Assembly: GCA_019429445.1 (NCBI GenBank)
Contig: JAHYIW010000018.1
Span: 1-64,000 of the forward strand
DNA from: Desulfuromonadaceae bacterium
Lineage (GTDB): Bacteria; Desulfobacterota; Desulfuromonadia; Desulfuromonadales; JAHYIW01
DNA length: 64,000 bases
Reading direction: 5' to 3'
Of the stretch, positions 7,998-17,933 are shown piece after piece. Position 1 is the first letter of the stretch. Each line of letters opens with the position of its first letter. The position numbers and the translations under genes were made by a program. The notes beneath the pieces are model-generated. The model had not been told where the DNA came from. It was given only the letters and a program-made list of their open reading frames with translations, and ran no database searches.

Positions 7998-10900
7998 ATG
8001 AAAATGGATTTTATGGAACACGCTCCCTTTGTACACCTGCACCTGCATACCCAGTACAGTCTGCTTGACGGTGCCATCAAGATTGATGATCTGATCAAAC
8101 GTAGCCACGATCTCAAGATGCCGGCGGTGGCGATTACCGACCACGGCAATATGTTTGGCGCGATTGAGTTTTATACCAAAGCCATGAAGGCGGGGATCAA
8201 GCCGATCATCGGTTGTGAACTGTACGTGGCCCCGGAATCACGGCACATCAAGAGCAGCGCGCGCGGTGCGGCTGATGCGTCGTTCCATCTTGTTTTGCTC
8301 TGTCAGAACCAGGTCGGTTATCGCAACCTCTGCCATCTGGTCTCAGCCGCCTACCGCGAGGGGTTCTATTACAAGCCGCGGATCGACTGGGAATTGCTGC
8401 GTGAATATAATCAGGGACTCATTGCCCTGACCGCCTGTCTGGGTGGCGAAGTTCCGGTTTTGCTCAGAACCGGCCATGAAGATGTCGCTTTGCAGCGGCT
8501 GCAGGCCATGAGTGCAATCTTTGATGATGATCGATTGTATCTTGAATTGCAGGAGAACGAAATCCCCGAACAGACCCCGGTGAATGAAGGCTTGATCCGC
8601 ATCGGTCGGGAACGTGGTTTGCCGTTGGTGGCGACCAACGATTGTCATTATCTGACCCGCGAGGATGCTTACGCCCACGAAGTGCTGCTCTGTATCCAGA
8701 CCGGCAAGACGATGGATGATCCGAACCGGATGCGTTTCCATAACGATCAGTTTTATGTCAAAACGCCGCAAGAGATGGCAGAAATGTTCAGCCATGTCCC
8801 GGAGGCGGTGGCCAACAGTGTGGTCATTGCCGAGCGCTGCAACCTTGAGCTTAATTTTGACACCTACCATTTTCCCCAGTATGACAAGCCGCCGGATAAA
8901 ACCCTTGATGAAGTTCTGTCCGCAGACGCTCATGCCGGGTTGAGCAAACGTTTCGCCGAAATCCGCAAAGTGCGTCCGAACTTTTCCAGCGCCGACGAAC
9001 AGGCGTACCGGGAGCGGCTGGAAATTGAACTTGAATGTATCAAGTCGATGGGGTTCCCCGGTTATTTCCTGATTGTCGCGGATTTTATTGTCTGGGCCAA
9101 AAATCAGCAGATCCCGGTCGGTCCCGGACGGGGGAGTGCGGCGGGGAGCCTGGTCGCTTATGCGTTGCGCATTACCGATCTTGATCCGCTCCCCTATAAT
9201 CTGCTCTTCGAACGCTTTCTTAACCCGGAACGGGTCTCGATGCCGGATATCGATATCGATTTCTGTATCTACGGGCGGGAAGCGGTGATTGATTACGTGC
9301 GCCAAAAATACGGTATTGACAACGTTGCCCAGATCATCACCTTCGGGACGATGCAGGCCAAAGGGGTGTTGCGCGATGTCGGTCGCGCCCTGAACATGCC
9401 GTACAATGACGTTGACCGGATTGCCAAGATGGTCCCGGCGGTCCTCAATATCACCCTTAAGGAGGCGCTGCAACAGGAACCGAAACTCAAGGAGCTGGTG
9501 GACAAGGATGCCAGGGTTGGTGAGCTGGTCAAGGTGGCGCTGGCGCTGGAGGGATTGACCCGGCACGCTTCGACCCACGCCGCCGGGGTCGTTGTTACTC
9601 CCCGGCCGCTGCCGGAATATCTCCCCCTTTACACCGACCCGAAGTCGGGGGGGCAGATCACCCAGTACGCCATGAAGTACGTCGAGCAGATCGGTCTGGT
9701 CAAGTTTGACTTTCTCGGCTTGAAGACGCTGACGGTGCTTGACAAGGCGGTGCGTCTGATCCAACAGGAGAAGGCTCCCGATTTTGATCTCAATCTGGTG
9801 CGCGATGATGATCCACTGACCTATGAACTGCTCTCGGAGGGGAAAACGACCGGGGTGTTTCAGCTCGAATCTTCGGGGATGAAGGATTTGCTGGTCAAGC
9901 TGAAGCCGAGTTGTTTTGAGGATATCATTGCGGTTTGCGCGCTGTACCGTCCCGGTCCCCTTGGCTCCGGGATGGTCGATGATTTTATCCACCGCAAACA
10001 TGGACGCAAAGAGATTACCTATCCCTTCCCGCAACTTGAGCCGATTCTCAATGACACCTACGGGGTGATTGTCTATCAGGAACAGGTTATGCTGATAGCC
10101 CAGGTGCTCGGGAACTACACCCTTGGTGGTGCTGACCTGTTGCGCCGGGCGATGGGGAAGAAGCAGCCGGAGGAAATGGCGAAGCAGAAGGGCTTGTTCC
10201 TGCAAGGGGCTAAAGAGAATAAGCTGGACACTAAAAAAGCCGAGGCGGTCTTCGATCTGATGGAGAAATTTGCCGCCTACGGTTTCAATAAATCACACTC
10301 GGCAGCCTATGCCCTGGTGGCTTATCATACCGCCTATCTCAAAACCCATTACCCGGTTGAGTTCATGGCTGCGCTGCTCACCGAGGATATGGAGAATACC
10401 GATAAAATTATCAAAAATATCAACGAAGTGCGTTCCATGGGGATCGAAATCCTGCCCCCCGACATTAATGCTTCGGAACGCACTTTCACGGTCCACGACA
10501 ACGCCATTCGTTTCGGTCTGGGGGCGGTTAAAGGGGTGGGCGCGGCGGCTCTTGAGTCAATCATTGAGGATCGCCGCGATGAGCCGTTTTCCTCTTTGCA
10601 CGATCTGTGCGAACGGGTTGATCTGCGCAAGGTCAATAAAAAGGTTCTTGAGGCGCTGATCAAATGCGGGGCTTTTGATTCCCTTGATGTCAAGCGGGCC
10701 CAGTGTCTGGCGGTTCTTGATGAAGCGGTCGAGATTGGACAAAAGGCCCAGAAAGAAAGGGCCTCGGGACAGGAGTCGCTGTTCGGCACGGAAGAGGTCA
10801 TGTCACTGCGCGGGAGTTCCTCCCGGCAGTTGCCCGAAGTGTCCGAATGGGCGGAGAATATCCTGCTCGGGTTTGAAAAAGAGTCCCTCGGGTTTTTTAT

Positions 10901-11486
10901 CTCCGGACACCCGCTCGCCCGGCACAGTGCAACGATCAAGCGTTTTGCAACCTGCGAGACGTCGGCACTGATTGAACGGGCGGACAAGGAAGAGGTCCGG
11001 GTTTGTGGTATTGTCTCAGGGATGAAAGAGTTGACGACCAAAAAAGGGGAGCGCATGGCGTTCGTGACCCTGGAGGATCTGACCGGCTTCGTCGAGATCG
11101 TGGTTTTCCCTGAAGTGTATGCCGCAGCGGTAGAGTTGCTCAAGGGGGAGCAGCCGCTTCTGGTTTCCGGCGAACTCGACATCAACGAAGAATCGTGTAA
11201 ATTGTTGGCCAAGGAGATTCTGGCGTTGAATGACGTACAGAAACGGGAGACCCGGCGGGTGCACTTCCGGATTACCACGCCGGGGCTGGCGGCGCAACAA
11301 TTGACCGAATTAAGGTCGATTATCGAGCGCCATCGGGGGGAATGCCAGCCCCTCATTCACTTAGTAATCCCCAACCGGAGTGAAACGTTGATCAGTATTG
11401 ATGAGCGTTTTCGGGTGGCCGCGAGCGACCAATTAATGGATGACACGGAGCGTCTGTTCGGCTACAATGTCGTCACTTTTGAATAG
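7998..11486 (+). CDS. dnaE: DNA polymerase III subunit alpha
   Basis: 1162 aa, the expected length for the replicative polymerase catalytic subunit. N-terminal PHP domain (FVHLHLHTQYSLLDGAIK), the polymerase core with PGRGSAAGSLVAYAL and MPDIDIDF carrying the metal-binding aspartates (D419, D421 probable), ASTHAAGVV, FDFLGLKTL, FQLESSGM, YRPGPLGSGM, AAYGFNKSHSAAYA, the helix-hairpin-helix region near 830-870 and an OB fold (FVTLEDLTGFVEIVVFPEVY) near 1030. Start taken at ATG 7998; ATG 8004 and 8013 follow in frame and no strong ribosome site decides. Acts in the cytoplasmic replisome. Gene order dnaE-accA is common in Proteobacteria. Confidence 0.97.
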   Translation: MKMDFMEHAPFVHLHLHTQYSLLDGAIKIDDLIKRSHDLKMPAVAITDHGNMFGAIEFYTKAMKAGIKPIIGCELYVAPESRHIKSSARGAADASFHLVLLCQNQVGYRNLCHLVSAAYREGFYYKPRIDWELLREYNQGLIALTACLGGEVPVLLRTGHEDVALQRLQAMSAIFDDDRLYLELQENEIPEQTPVNEGLIRIGRERGLPLVATNDCHYLTREDAYAHEVLLCIQTGKTMDDPNRMRFHNDQFYVKTPQEMAEMFSHVPEAVANSVVIAERCNLELNFDTYHFPQYDKPPDKTLDEVLSADAHAGLSKRFAEIRKVRPNFSSADEQAYRERLEIELECIKSMGFPGYFLIVADFIVWAKNQQIPVGPGRGSAAGSLVAYALRITDLDPLPYNLLFERFLNPERVSMPDIDIDFCIYGREAVIDYVRQKYGIDNVAQIITFGTMQAKGVLRDVGRALNMPYNDVDRIAKMVPAVLNITLKEALQQEPKLKELVDKDARVGELVKVALALEGLTRHASTHAAGVVVTPRPLPEYLPLYTDPKSGGQITQYAMKYVEQIGLVKFDFLGLKTLTVLDKAVRLIQQEKAPDFDLNLVRDDDPLTYELLSEGKTTGVFQLESSGMKDLLVKLKPSCFEDIIAVCALYRPGPLGSGMVDDFIHRKHGRKEITYPFPQLEPILNDTYGVIVYQEQVMLIAQVLGNYTLGGADLLRRAMGKKQPEEMAKQKGLFLQGAKENKLDTKKAEAVFDLMEKFAAYGFNKSHSAAYALVAYHTAYLKTHYPVEFMAALLTEDMENTDKIIKNINEVRSMGIEILPPDINASERTFTVHDNAIRFGLGAVKGVGAAALESIIEDRRDEPFSSLHDLCERVDLRKVNKKVLEALIKCGAFDSLDVKRAQCLAVLDEAVEIGQKAQKERASGQESLFGTEEVMSLRGSSSRQLPEVSEWAENILLGFEKESLGFFISGHPLARHSATIKRFATCETSALIERADKEEVRVCGIVSGMKELTTKKGERMAFVTLEDLTGFVEIVVFPEVYAAAVELLKGEQPLLVSGELDINEESCKLLAKEILALNDVQKRETRRVHFRITTPGLAAQQLTELRSIIERHRGECQPLIHLVIPNRSETLISIDERFRVAASDQLMDDTERLFGYNVVTFE

Positions 11487-11553
11487 GCAGATGGTCTGAC
11501 CACGCTTGTTGCGATGTGTGGTGCGTCATCGTGACCGTCACGGGAGTTAAAAA

Positions 11554-12507
11554 ATGCAAGTCATTCTCGATTTTGAAAAACCGCTGGCCGAACTTCGCCA
11601 GAAAATACGTGAGCTGAAAGACTATTCGACCGACAAGATCGATTTTTCCGGCGATATTGTCAAACTGGAAAAAAAGGCCGAAAAATTACGTGACGAAATT
11701 TTTTCCAATCTCAGTCGCTGGCAGCGCACCCAGCTGGCACGCCACGTCGATCGCCCCTTCACGCTCGATTTTGTCAACACGATTTTCACCGACTGGTTCG
11801 AGGTTCACGGTGATCGCAATTATCGCGATGATCCGGCAATCGTCTCCGGCTTCGCCCGCTTTGATGGCGAGCCGTGTGCGATTATCGGCCACCAGAAGGG
11901 GCGCGATACCAAGGAAAAAGTCTATCGCAATTTCGGCATGCCGAACCCTGAGGGGTACCGTAAGGCTTTGCGCGTCATGCAGCTGGCCGAGCAGTTCGGT
12001 CTGCCGATCTTCACCTTTGTCGACACCCCCGGTGCGTTCCCTGGTATCGGCGCCGAAGAGCGTGGACAGGCGGAGGCGATTGCCCGCAACTTGCGTGAGA
12101 TGGCGGCACTCAAGGTGCCGGTGATCACCACCATTACCGGTGAAGGCGGCTCCGGCGGCGCGCTGGGGCTTGCGGTTGCAAACCGGGTGCTGATGATGCA
12201 ATATTCAGTTTATGCGGTCATTTCTCCCGAAGGGTGTGCGGCGATTCTCTGGGGGGACGGCACGATGGGACCACAGGCGGCCGATGCCCTTAAATTAACC
12301 GCAACCGACGTTGACAGTCTCGGGGTGGTGATTGACGGCGTTATTCCCGAACCGGATGGCGGCGCACATACCGACCGCGACGCGGCGTGTAAAAATGTTG
12401 CACTGGTGCTGCGTCAGCATCTGGCTGAGTTGAAAAAACTCAGTCCCGATGAGCTGGTTGAGCAGCGCTACCAGAAGTTCCGGGCAATGACGATCGTCAA
12501 AGACTGA
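11554..12507 (+). CDS. accA: Acetyl-CoA carboxylase carboxyltransferase subunit alpha
   Basis: 317 aa, usual length. Together with AccD it transfers the carboxyl group from biotin on AccB to acetyl-CoA, making malonyl-CoA for fatty acid synthesis. Characteristic segments are LDFEKPLAELRQKI at the N-terminus, GDRNYRDDPAIVSG, IGHQKGRDTKE, NFGMPNPEGYRKALR, FVDTPGAFPGIGAEERGQ and GEGGSGGALGLAVAN. ATG 11554 follows GGGAGT at 11542-11547. A rho-independent terminator follows at 12532. Confidence 0.97.
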   Translation: MQVILDFEKPLAELRQKIRELKDYSTDKIDFSGDIVKLEKKAEKLRDEIFSNLSRWQRTQLARHVDRPFTLDFVNTIFTDWFEVHGDRNYRDDPAIVSGFARFDGEPCAIIGHQKGRDTKEKVYRNFGMPNPEGYRKALRVMQLAEQFGLPIFTFVDTPGAFPGIGAEERGQAEAIARNLREMAALKVPVITTITGEGGSGGALGLAVANRVLMMQYSVYAVISPEGCAAILWGDGTMGPQAADALKLTATDVDSLGVVIDGVIPEPDGGAHTDRDAACKNVALVLRQHLAELKKLSPDELVEQRYQKFRAMTIVKD

Positions 12508-12531
12508 CCCCTTTCTCACGCAGTATCTTCT

Positions 12532-12566
12532 CACCCTCTCCCCCCTGACGGAGGGGGTGTTTTGTT
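12532..12566 (+). terminator. Terminator after accA
   Basis: CACCCTCT (12532-12539) pairs with AGGGGGTG (12552-12559) with one G-T pair, followed by a T-rich run. It would separate the dnaE-accA unit from the kinase gene. Confidence 0.65.
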
Positions 12567-12599
12567 TCAAGATGCTGCGGATAATGCGGATCGTGTGGT

Positions 12600-13517
12600 A
12601 TGAGCAAAAAGATGAATCAATTTGATGTGGTCGGTCTTGGTCAATGCTCCCTCGACATTATCGGGCGCATCGATGACTATCCGGAAATCGACACCAAAAC
12701 CGAGCTGAATGAAACGCTGATTCAGGGGGGTGGTCCGGTCGCAACGGCATTGGTGACATTGGCCCGGCTGGGCGTGTCGACCGCTTTTGTCGGCAAGATT
12801 GGCGACGACAGCTTTGGCCCACGGATTCGCAGCGGGTTGATTTCAGAAGGGGTTGACTGTGAGGGGTTGGTCACCGAGGTCGGGGCGCGCAGCCAGTTCG
12901 CATTTGTTGCCGTCGACCAGGATGGGCATCGGAATATTTTCTGGAAGCGCGGCAGTTACCGGCCGTTGGTCAAAAGTGACATTGATCCCAACATGATCGT
13001 GAACAGTCGTATTTTGCATCTCGATGGACTCCAGGTGGAGATCTCGGTGCTGGCAGCGAAGCTGGCGCGCAAGCACAAAATTACGACGGTTCTTGACGGT
13101 GGCACGCTGCGCCCTTCAATGCTTGAACTGATGCGTTATATTGACCACGCGGTGGTCAGTGAAAAATTTGCCTGGCAGTTGGTCGGCGACGAGGGGCCGA
13201 AGGCGGCGCTGGAAAAGCTGCTCGAATACGGCTGCGCGGCCGCGACGGTCACCCTCGGCGTCAAAGGCAGCTGGACGCTGACCGGCGCCGGGGAGTTCTT
13301 TCATCAGCCGATTTACAATGTCAAAGTGGTTGATACCACCGGCTGCGGAGATGTTTTTCACGGCGGATATATCTACGGTTTGTTACGCCAGTGGCCGGTG
13401 CAGGCGGTGGTGCGTTTCGCGACCGCCTGTGCGGCCATCAAGACCCGCAAACTTGGGGGGCGAACCGCCATTCCGACGCTCAAGGAAGTTGAAGCCTTTC
13501 TCCATCGCGGTGACTGA
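12600..13517 (+). CDS. PfkB-family sugar kinase
   Basis: 305 aa. Ribokinase-fold kinase that phosphorylates a sugar or nucleoside with ATP. Substrate-side motif GGGPVATALVTLARLG (about residues 43-58), and the C-terminal PfkB signature DTTGCGDVFHGGYIYGL whose aspartate is the catalytic base and whose GCGD forms the anion hole. Substrate cannot be told from sequence. ATG at 12600; no strong ribosome site. It stands between the accA terminator and the RlpA gene, 23 bp before the latter. Confidence 0.88.
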   Translation: MSKKMNQFDVVGLGQCSLDIIGRIDDYPEIDTKTELNETLIQGGGPVATALVTLARLGVSTAFVGKIGDDSFGPRIRSGLISEGVDCEGLVTEVGARSQFAFVAVDQDGHRNIFWKRGSYRPLVKSDIDPNMIVNSRILHLDGLQVEISVLAAKLARKHKITTVLDGGTLRPSMLELMRYIDHAVVSEKFAWQLVGDEGPKAALEKLLEYGCAAATVTLGVKGSWTLTGAGEFFHQPIYNVKVVDTTGCGDVFHGGYIYGLLRQWPVQAVVRFATACAAIKTRKLGGRTAIPTLKEVEAFLHRGD

Positions 13518-13540
13518 TCCCGCTGCTATCGAAAGTCGTG

Positions 13541-14296
13541 ATGTTGCGTAACCGTTGCTTTGTTATCCTCGTTCTCTGTTTGTTCTGTGGCGCCTGTGGC
13601 GCCCCGCAATATTCTTCCCGCGTGTTACATAATCCAACGAATCAGCATCTTAAAGGGCATCAAAAACCGTATAAGGTCAATGGCGAGCGTTATGTGCCAT
13701 TACTCGATCATACCGGGTTTGTTGATGAGGGACGCGCGAGCTGGTACGGCAAGGATTTTCACGGCAAGCAGACCAGCAACGGTGAAACGTACGATATGCA
13801 CGCGATGACCGCTGCACATAAAACTCTGCCGCTGGGGGTTTTTGTGCGCGTCAAGAATCTCGACAATGGCAAGGAAACAGTGGTGCGGGTGAATGATCGC
13901 GGCCCATTTGTGGTTGGCCGGATCATCGATTTGTCGTACGCTGCTGCCCGGCAGCTCGATGTGGTTGGGCCCGGCACCGCCCCGGTGAGGATTGAAGCGC
14001 TCGGGTATCAGATCAAGGGAGCGAGCGGCAAGGTCAGTTATCAGCAACCGAAGAGTTACGATTCCGGGGTTTTTGCCGTGCAGGTGGGCGCTTTTAGTGT
14101 CGAAGCGAATGCCCGGCGTCTGGCCGATGATCTGGGGCGACGTTACGGGCATTCCGGGTTGCGACGTGGGGTGGTTAACGGGAAGACGTTCTTTCGCGTT
14201 CATGCCGGGAAATATGAGTCGTTGGAGGAGGCACAGTCAGCGTTAATGGAGTTCGCTATTGACGGCTTTGAAGGGTTTGTGGTGGCGGTGGATTGA
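13541..14296 (+). CDS. RlpA-family septal ring lytic transglycosylase-like protein with SPOR domain
   Basis: 251 aa. N-terminus MLRNRCFVILVLCLFCGAC is a lipoprotein-type signal with Cys about residue 19, so the protein is probably anchored in the outer membrane facing the periplasm. Double-psi beta-barrel RlpA domain: GRASWYGKDFHGKQTSNGE, MTAAHKTLPLG, VRVNDRGPFV and RIIDLSYAAARQL, including the conserved aspartate. A SPOR domain (FAVQVGAFSVEANARRLADDL onward) binds denuded septal peptidoglycan. RlpA proteins cut naked glycan strands at division sites. ATG 13541 chosen over the adjacent GTG 13538. Confidence 0.9.
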   Translation: MLRNRCFVILVLCLFCGACGAPQYSSRVLHNPTNQHLKGHQKPYKVNGERYVPLLDHTGFVDEGRASWYGKDFHGKQTSNGETYDMHAMTAAHKTLPLGVFVRVKNLDNGKETVVRVNDRGPFVVGRIIDLSYAAARQLDVVGPGTAPVRIEALGYQIKGASGKVSYQQPKSYDSGVFAVQVGAFSVEANARRLADDLGRRYGHSGLRRGVVNGKTFFRVHAGKYESLEEAQSALMEFAIDGFEGFVVAVD

Positions 14297-14477
14297 AATC
14301 TTTATCGGGTGCAAGGTAAACTGGTAGCTATTGGCCGGAAATTCGATAAACTTGCACATGTCGTATGCCAGTCGTTCGGTCATGGGTGCCGGGTCGCGGA
14401 CAAGCGCAAAAAAAATTAACGAATGAGACAAATTTGATGCACGCGCGGGGGCAATATACGATTTTCCGGGAGGCTCG

Positions 14478-17111
14478 ATGGATTTTTATCGATTATCGAT
14501 TGACGAAATTTTTGCCAAGTTAGGCGTGACGCCAACCGGGCTGTCTTCCGCAGAGGTCAAGGCGCGGCTTGACCTTCACGGGACGAATGAGCTGGAAACC
14601 AAAACGGCGATCAATCCGCTGGTCATATTCGTCAATCAATTCAAAAGCTTTATTATTTACATCCTGCTCTTTGCAACGGTTTTTTCCCTGCTGATCGGCG
14701 AATACGTCGATACCGCCATTATCCTTGCCATCCTCATCGCCAATGCCGTGATCGGGTTTTTTCAGGAGCTGGGTGCGCATCGTTCCCTGGAAGCTTTGAA
14801 GATGATCAGTACGGTTCGGGCGACGGTACTGCGTGACGGCAAGCTGCGCACCATTGAAGCAAAAAACCTGGTTCCCGGTGATATTGTCCAGCTTGATGCC
14901 GGTGATAAAGTTCCGGCCGATCTGCGGATCATTGAGGCGGTGCGGCTCAAGGCTGAAGAATCAGCCCTTACCGGGGAAAGTGTTCCCACCGAAAAGAATT
15001 CCCTCCTTATTGCCGGGGAGGTTTCCCTTGGCGATCGCCGTAACATGCTTTTTTCCGCGACTTCGATTGTCACCGGTCATGCCCGGGCGATTGTTGTAAA
15101 CACCGGCATGCAAACCGAACTGGGGCGCATTACCGCCTTGATCAGGGAGGCGGTTGAGGAGATGACCCCCTTGCAACGGCGCCTTGATCGATTTGGGAAA
15201 AAACTTGGTTACGCCATCATTGTGATCTGCGCGATTGTTTTTGCGCTGTGTTTTTCCAAGGCATATTGGTCTGCCACCTTGACGGTCGATGCTGTCGTGG
15301 CTTTTGCTTTTATCGCCATCAGCCTCGCGGTGGCCGCGGTGCCGACAGCTCTGCCCGCGGTGGTGACGATTGCCCTGAGCATCGGCGTTAAACGCCTCCT
15401 GGCAAAAAAAGCGTTGGTGCGCAATCTATCTTCGGTTGAAACGTTGGGCAGCTGTGACGTCATCTGCACGGACAAAACCGGCACGTTGACTGAAAACCAG
15501 ATGACGGTGCGTCAGGCATGGACCATCGACAGTGAAATGACATTTTCCGGCACCGGTTACGCGCCGGTAGGTGACGTGACCGGGGCTGTTTCTGCGGAAC
15601 TTTTGCGTTGCGGGTTGCTCTGCAATAACGCTTCTTTATTTGAAGAAAATGGCTGGCAGATTGCTGGTGATCCGACCGAGGTGGCACTGCTAACCAGTGC
15701 CGCCAAGGCCGGGATCCGCAGCGAGGCGCACAGACTTGACGAAATCCCCTTTGATTCAGAACGCAAATTGATGAGTGTGCGCTGTTCAGCCCCGCAAGGG
15801 GAAACCATCTATAGCAAGGGGGCGCTGGATATGGTCATTGCTCGCTGTCAACGGATTCAACGGGGTGACAGCGAGATGCCCCTGACAGCGGAGCAGGTGG
15901 CGATTATTGAACGTCAAAATGCGCTTTATGCCTCAAGGTCAATGCGGGTGCTGGCTTTTGCCAAAAAAAGTCTTGCCGCGACCGATGATTTTCGTGAGGA
16001 TGACCTTTGTTTCCTTGGCCTGCAAGCGATGATCGATCCTCCACGTCCGGATGTGGTCGCGGCGATAGCCAAGACCACACAGGCCAAGATCCGGGTGGTG
16101 ATGATTACCGGGGACTATGGCGAGACGGCGCGGGCGATTGGTCGGGAGGTCGGCATCAAGGGGGAGCTGTTAACCGGTGCGGATGTAGAGCAGATGGACG
16201 ATGCCGCGCTCCAGCTGGCGCTGGAGGAGGGCACCAATATTTTTTCCCGCGTGGCTCCCGAGCATAAATATCGTATTGTCGACATGTTGCAGCAGATGGG
16301 GCACACTGTGGCGATGACCGGAGACGGAGTCAACGATGCTCCGGCGCTGAAAAAGGCGAATATCGGTGTGGCGGTTGGCAGTGGCACTGCCGTGGCGAAG
16401 GACGCAGCCGATTTTGTGCTGCTTGACGACAGCTTTTCCCATATTGTCAACGCCATCGAAGAGGGACGCGGCATCTACGACAATATTCAGAAGTCAATCA
16501 TGCTCTTGCTTTCGGGGAACCTTGGTGAGGTATTGATCATCTTTCTGGCCGTGTTATTCGGCATGAATCTTCCTTTGACCGCCATCCTGTTATTGTGGGT
16601 CAATATGGTGACCGATGGTGCCCCGGCTCTGGCCTACAGCGTCGATCCCTACGGTCGGGATATTATGCAGCGGCAGCCGAAGTCCCGCGCCGAGGGGATT
16701 TTGCCGCGCCCAAAACTTGTTTTGCTCGGGGTGCTCGGCAGTGTCGGCACCGCCCTTGCTCTCACTCTGTTTCAGGCGTTTGGCGGTAATTCAGATTCAC
16801 CGGTTGACTTGCTGCGCGCCCAGACCATGGTGTTCAATTTCGTTGTTCTCTATGAGGTGGTGCTGATTTTCGTCATCCGCAGTGATTATCAGGTTCCTTT
16901 TCTGGCTAACAAATGGGTATGGGCGGCAGCTGTGCTGTCCGTTGTCCTGCAGGCGATTCTCATGTATACCCCTCTGGCGGGAGTATTCAAGATCATCCCC
17001 CTGGGTCTTGCGGATGTCTCGATTCTGCTTGGTAGTGGCTTGCTGTTCATGCTCATCGCAATGACCTATCAGTGGGTCATGCGGAGAATGCTCCAGGAGC
17101 CTGCTCCCTGA
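14478..17111 (+). CDS. P-type cation-transporting ATPase (P-II, Ca2+-ATPase-like)
   Basis: 877 aa inner-membrane pump with about ten membrane segments. N-terminal cation-ATPase domain, actuator loop with ALTGESVP, phosphorylation motif CTDKTGTLTENQM (Asp332), nucleotide-binding domain, and TGDGVNDAPALKKANIGVA. Ion-site residues of the SERCA M5/M6 helices are conserved (SGNLGEV, WVNMVTDG), but the M4 signature PEGLP is replaced by PTALP (Thr290), which removes the SERCA Glu309 equivalent. The ion therefore cannot be assigned confidently to Ca2+. ATG 14478 follows GGGAGG (14468-14473). Transcribed alone or with the cyclophilin 114 bp downstream. Confidence 0.9.
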   Translation: MDFYRLSIDEIFAKLGVTPTGLSSAEVKARLDLHGTNELETKTAINPLVIFVNQFKSFIIYILLFATVFSLLIGEYVDTAIILAILIANAVIGFFQELGAHRSLEALKMISTVRATVLRDGKLRTIEAKNLVPGDIVQLDAGDKVPADLRIIEAVRLKAEESALTGESVPTEKNSLLIAGEVSLGDRRNMLFSATSIVTGHARAIVVNTGMQTELGRITALIREAVEEMTPLQRRLDRFGKKLGYAIIVICAIVFALCFSKAYWSATLTVDAVVAFAFIAISLAVAAVPTALPAVVTIALSIGVKRLLAKKALVRNLSSVETLGSCDVICTDKTGTLTENQMTVRQAWTIDSEMTFSGTGYAPVGDVTGAVSAELLRCGLLCNNASLFEENGWQIAGDPTEVALLTSAAKAGIRSEAHRLDEIPFDSERKLMSVRCSAPQGETIYSKGALDMVIARCQRIQRGDSEMPLTAEQVAIIERQNALYASRSMRVLAFAKKSLAATDDFREDDLCFLGLQAMIDPPRPDVVAAIAKTTQAKIRVVMITGDYGETARAIGREVGIKGELLTGADVEQMDDAALQLALEEGTNIFSRVAPEHKYRIVDMLQQMGHTVAMTGDGVNDAPALKKANIGVAVGSGTAVAKDAADFVLLDDSFSHIVNAIEEGRGIYDNIQKSIMLLLSGNLGEVLIIFLAVLFGMNLPLTAILLLWVNMVTDGAPALAYSVDPYGRDIMQRQPKSRAEGILPRPKLVLLGVLGSVGTALALTLFQAFGGNSDSPVDLLRAQTMVFNFVVLYEVVLIFVIRSDYQVPFLANKWVWAAAVLSVVLQAILMYTPLAGVFKIIPLGLADVSILLGSGLLFMLIAMTYQWVMRRMLQEPAP

Positions 17112-17225
17112 ATCCACTCCACATCAGATTGTCACATCGGGCTTGCGCAGACCTGTTTTGACATTGCAGTGAGTGACGGTATTGTCGGATATGTCTGTTC
17201 GTTTGCCTGAATAGGAGATTGTCCA

Positions 17226-17732
17226 ATGAGTAATCCATTGATTCAGATCGACACCTCACGTGGAGAAATTATCCTTGAACTGTATGCGGATAAAGCGCCG
17301 TTATCCGTTGAAAACTTTGTCACCTATGCCCGCGACGGACACTACGATGGCACTGTTTTTCACCGGGTGATCAAGGGATTTATGATACAGGGCGGGGGGC
17401 TGACTCTTGACCTTGAAGAAAAACCGACCCGGGCACCCATCGTCAACGAAGCGAACAACCGGTTGAAGAATAAAGTTGGTGCTGTGGCCATGGCTCGTAC
17501 TGCGGAGATCGACAGTGCCAGCGCACAATTTTTTATCAATACCGAAGTGAATAAATTTCTGGATTACAGCGGCAATAATCCCCAGGATTTCGGTTATGCC
17601 GTCTTCGGTGAGGTGGTTGACGGAATGAATGTGGTTTATACCATCGAACAACAGGCGACGACATGTGTTGGCGGATACGACGATGTTCCCGTTACGCCAA
17701 TCGTGATCGAGTCGGTGACGGTTCTGGAATAA
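17226..17732 (+). CDS. Cyclophilin-type peptidyl-prolyl cis-trans isomerase
   Basis: 168 aa with no signal peptide, so a cytoplasmic PpiB-like rotamase that catalyses proline isomerisation in folding proteins. Diagnostic segments are VENFVTYARDGHYDGTVFHRVIKGFMIQGGG (with the catalytic Arg in FHRV), AMARTAEIDSASAQFFIN and YAVFGEVVDGM. ATG 17226 follows AGGAG at 17213-17217. A strong terminator lies about 100 bp downstream. Confidence 0.95.
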   Translation: MSNPLIQIDTSRGEIILELYADKAPLSVENFVTYARDGHYDGTVFHRVIKGFMIQGGGLTLDLEEKPTRAPIVNEANNRLKNKVGAVAMARTAEIDSASAQFFINTEVNKFLDYSGNNPQDFGYAVFGEVVDGMNVVYTIEQQATTCVGGYDDVPVTPIVIESVTVLE

Positions 17733-17830
17733 ATATCATCCAGCGAAAAAAAAACGAAAAAAACACTTGCCAAAAAATGGATACTGATTATACTTCCTCT
17801 CGAACCTCACCCCTCGAGGTTCACCCATTG

Positions 17831-17870
17831 CGCCCAAGCCACCCCCTCCGGCTTGGGCGATTTTTTTTAT
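17831..17870 (+). terminator. Rho-independent terminator after cyclophilin gene
   Basis: CGCCCAAGCC (17831-17840) pairs perfectly with GGCTTGGGCG (17850-17859), loop of nine bases, followed by a run of eight T after one A. A smaller hairpin, GAACCTC/GAGGTTC, lies just upstream at 17802-17822. Confidence 0.9.
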
Positions 17871-17933
17871 TTTTGTCGTGTCAGGCGTGATTTGTTATAG
17901 TTCTCCCCTGCTCACTGCCGGAGACCGTTCGCC

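Noticed and set aside
8343-10205. A 620-aa minus-strand open frame
   Set aside because: It lies wholly inside dnaE in antisense, with no recognisable domain; the same applies to 10349-11356.
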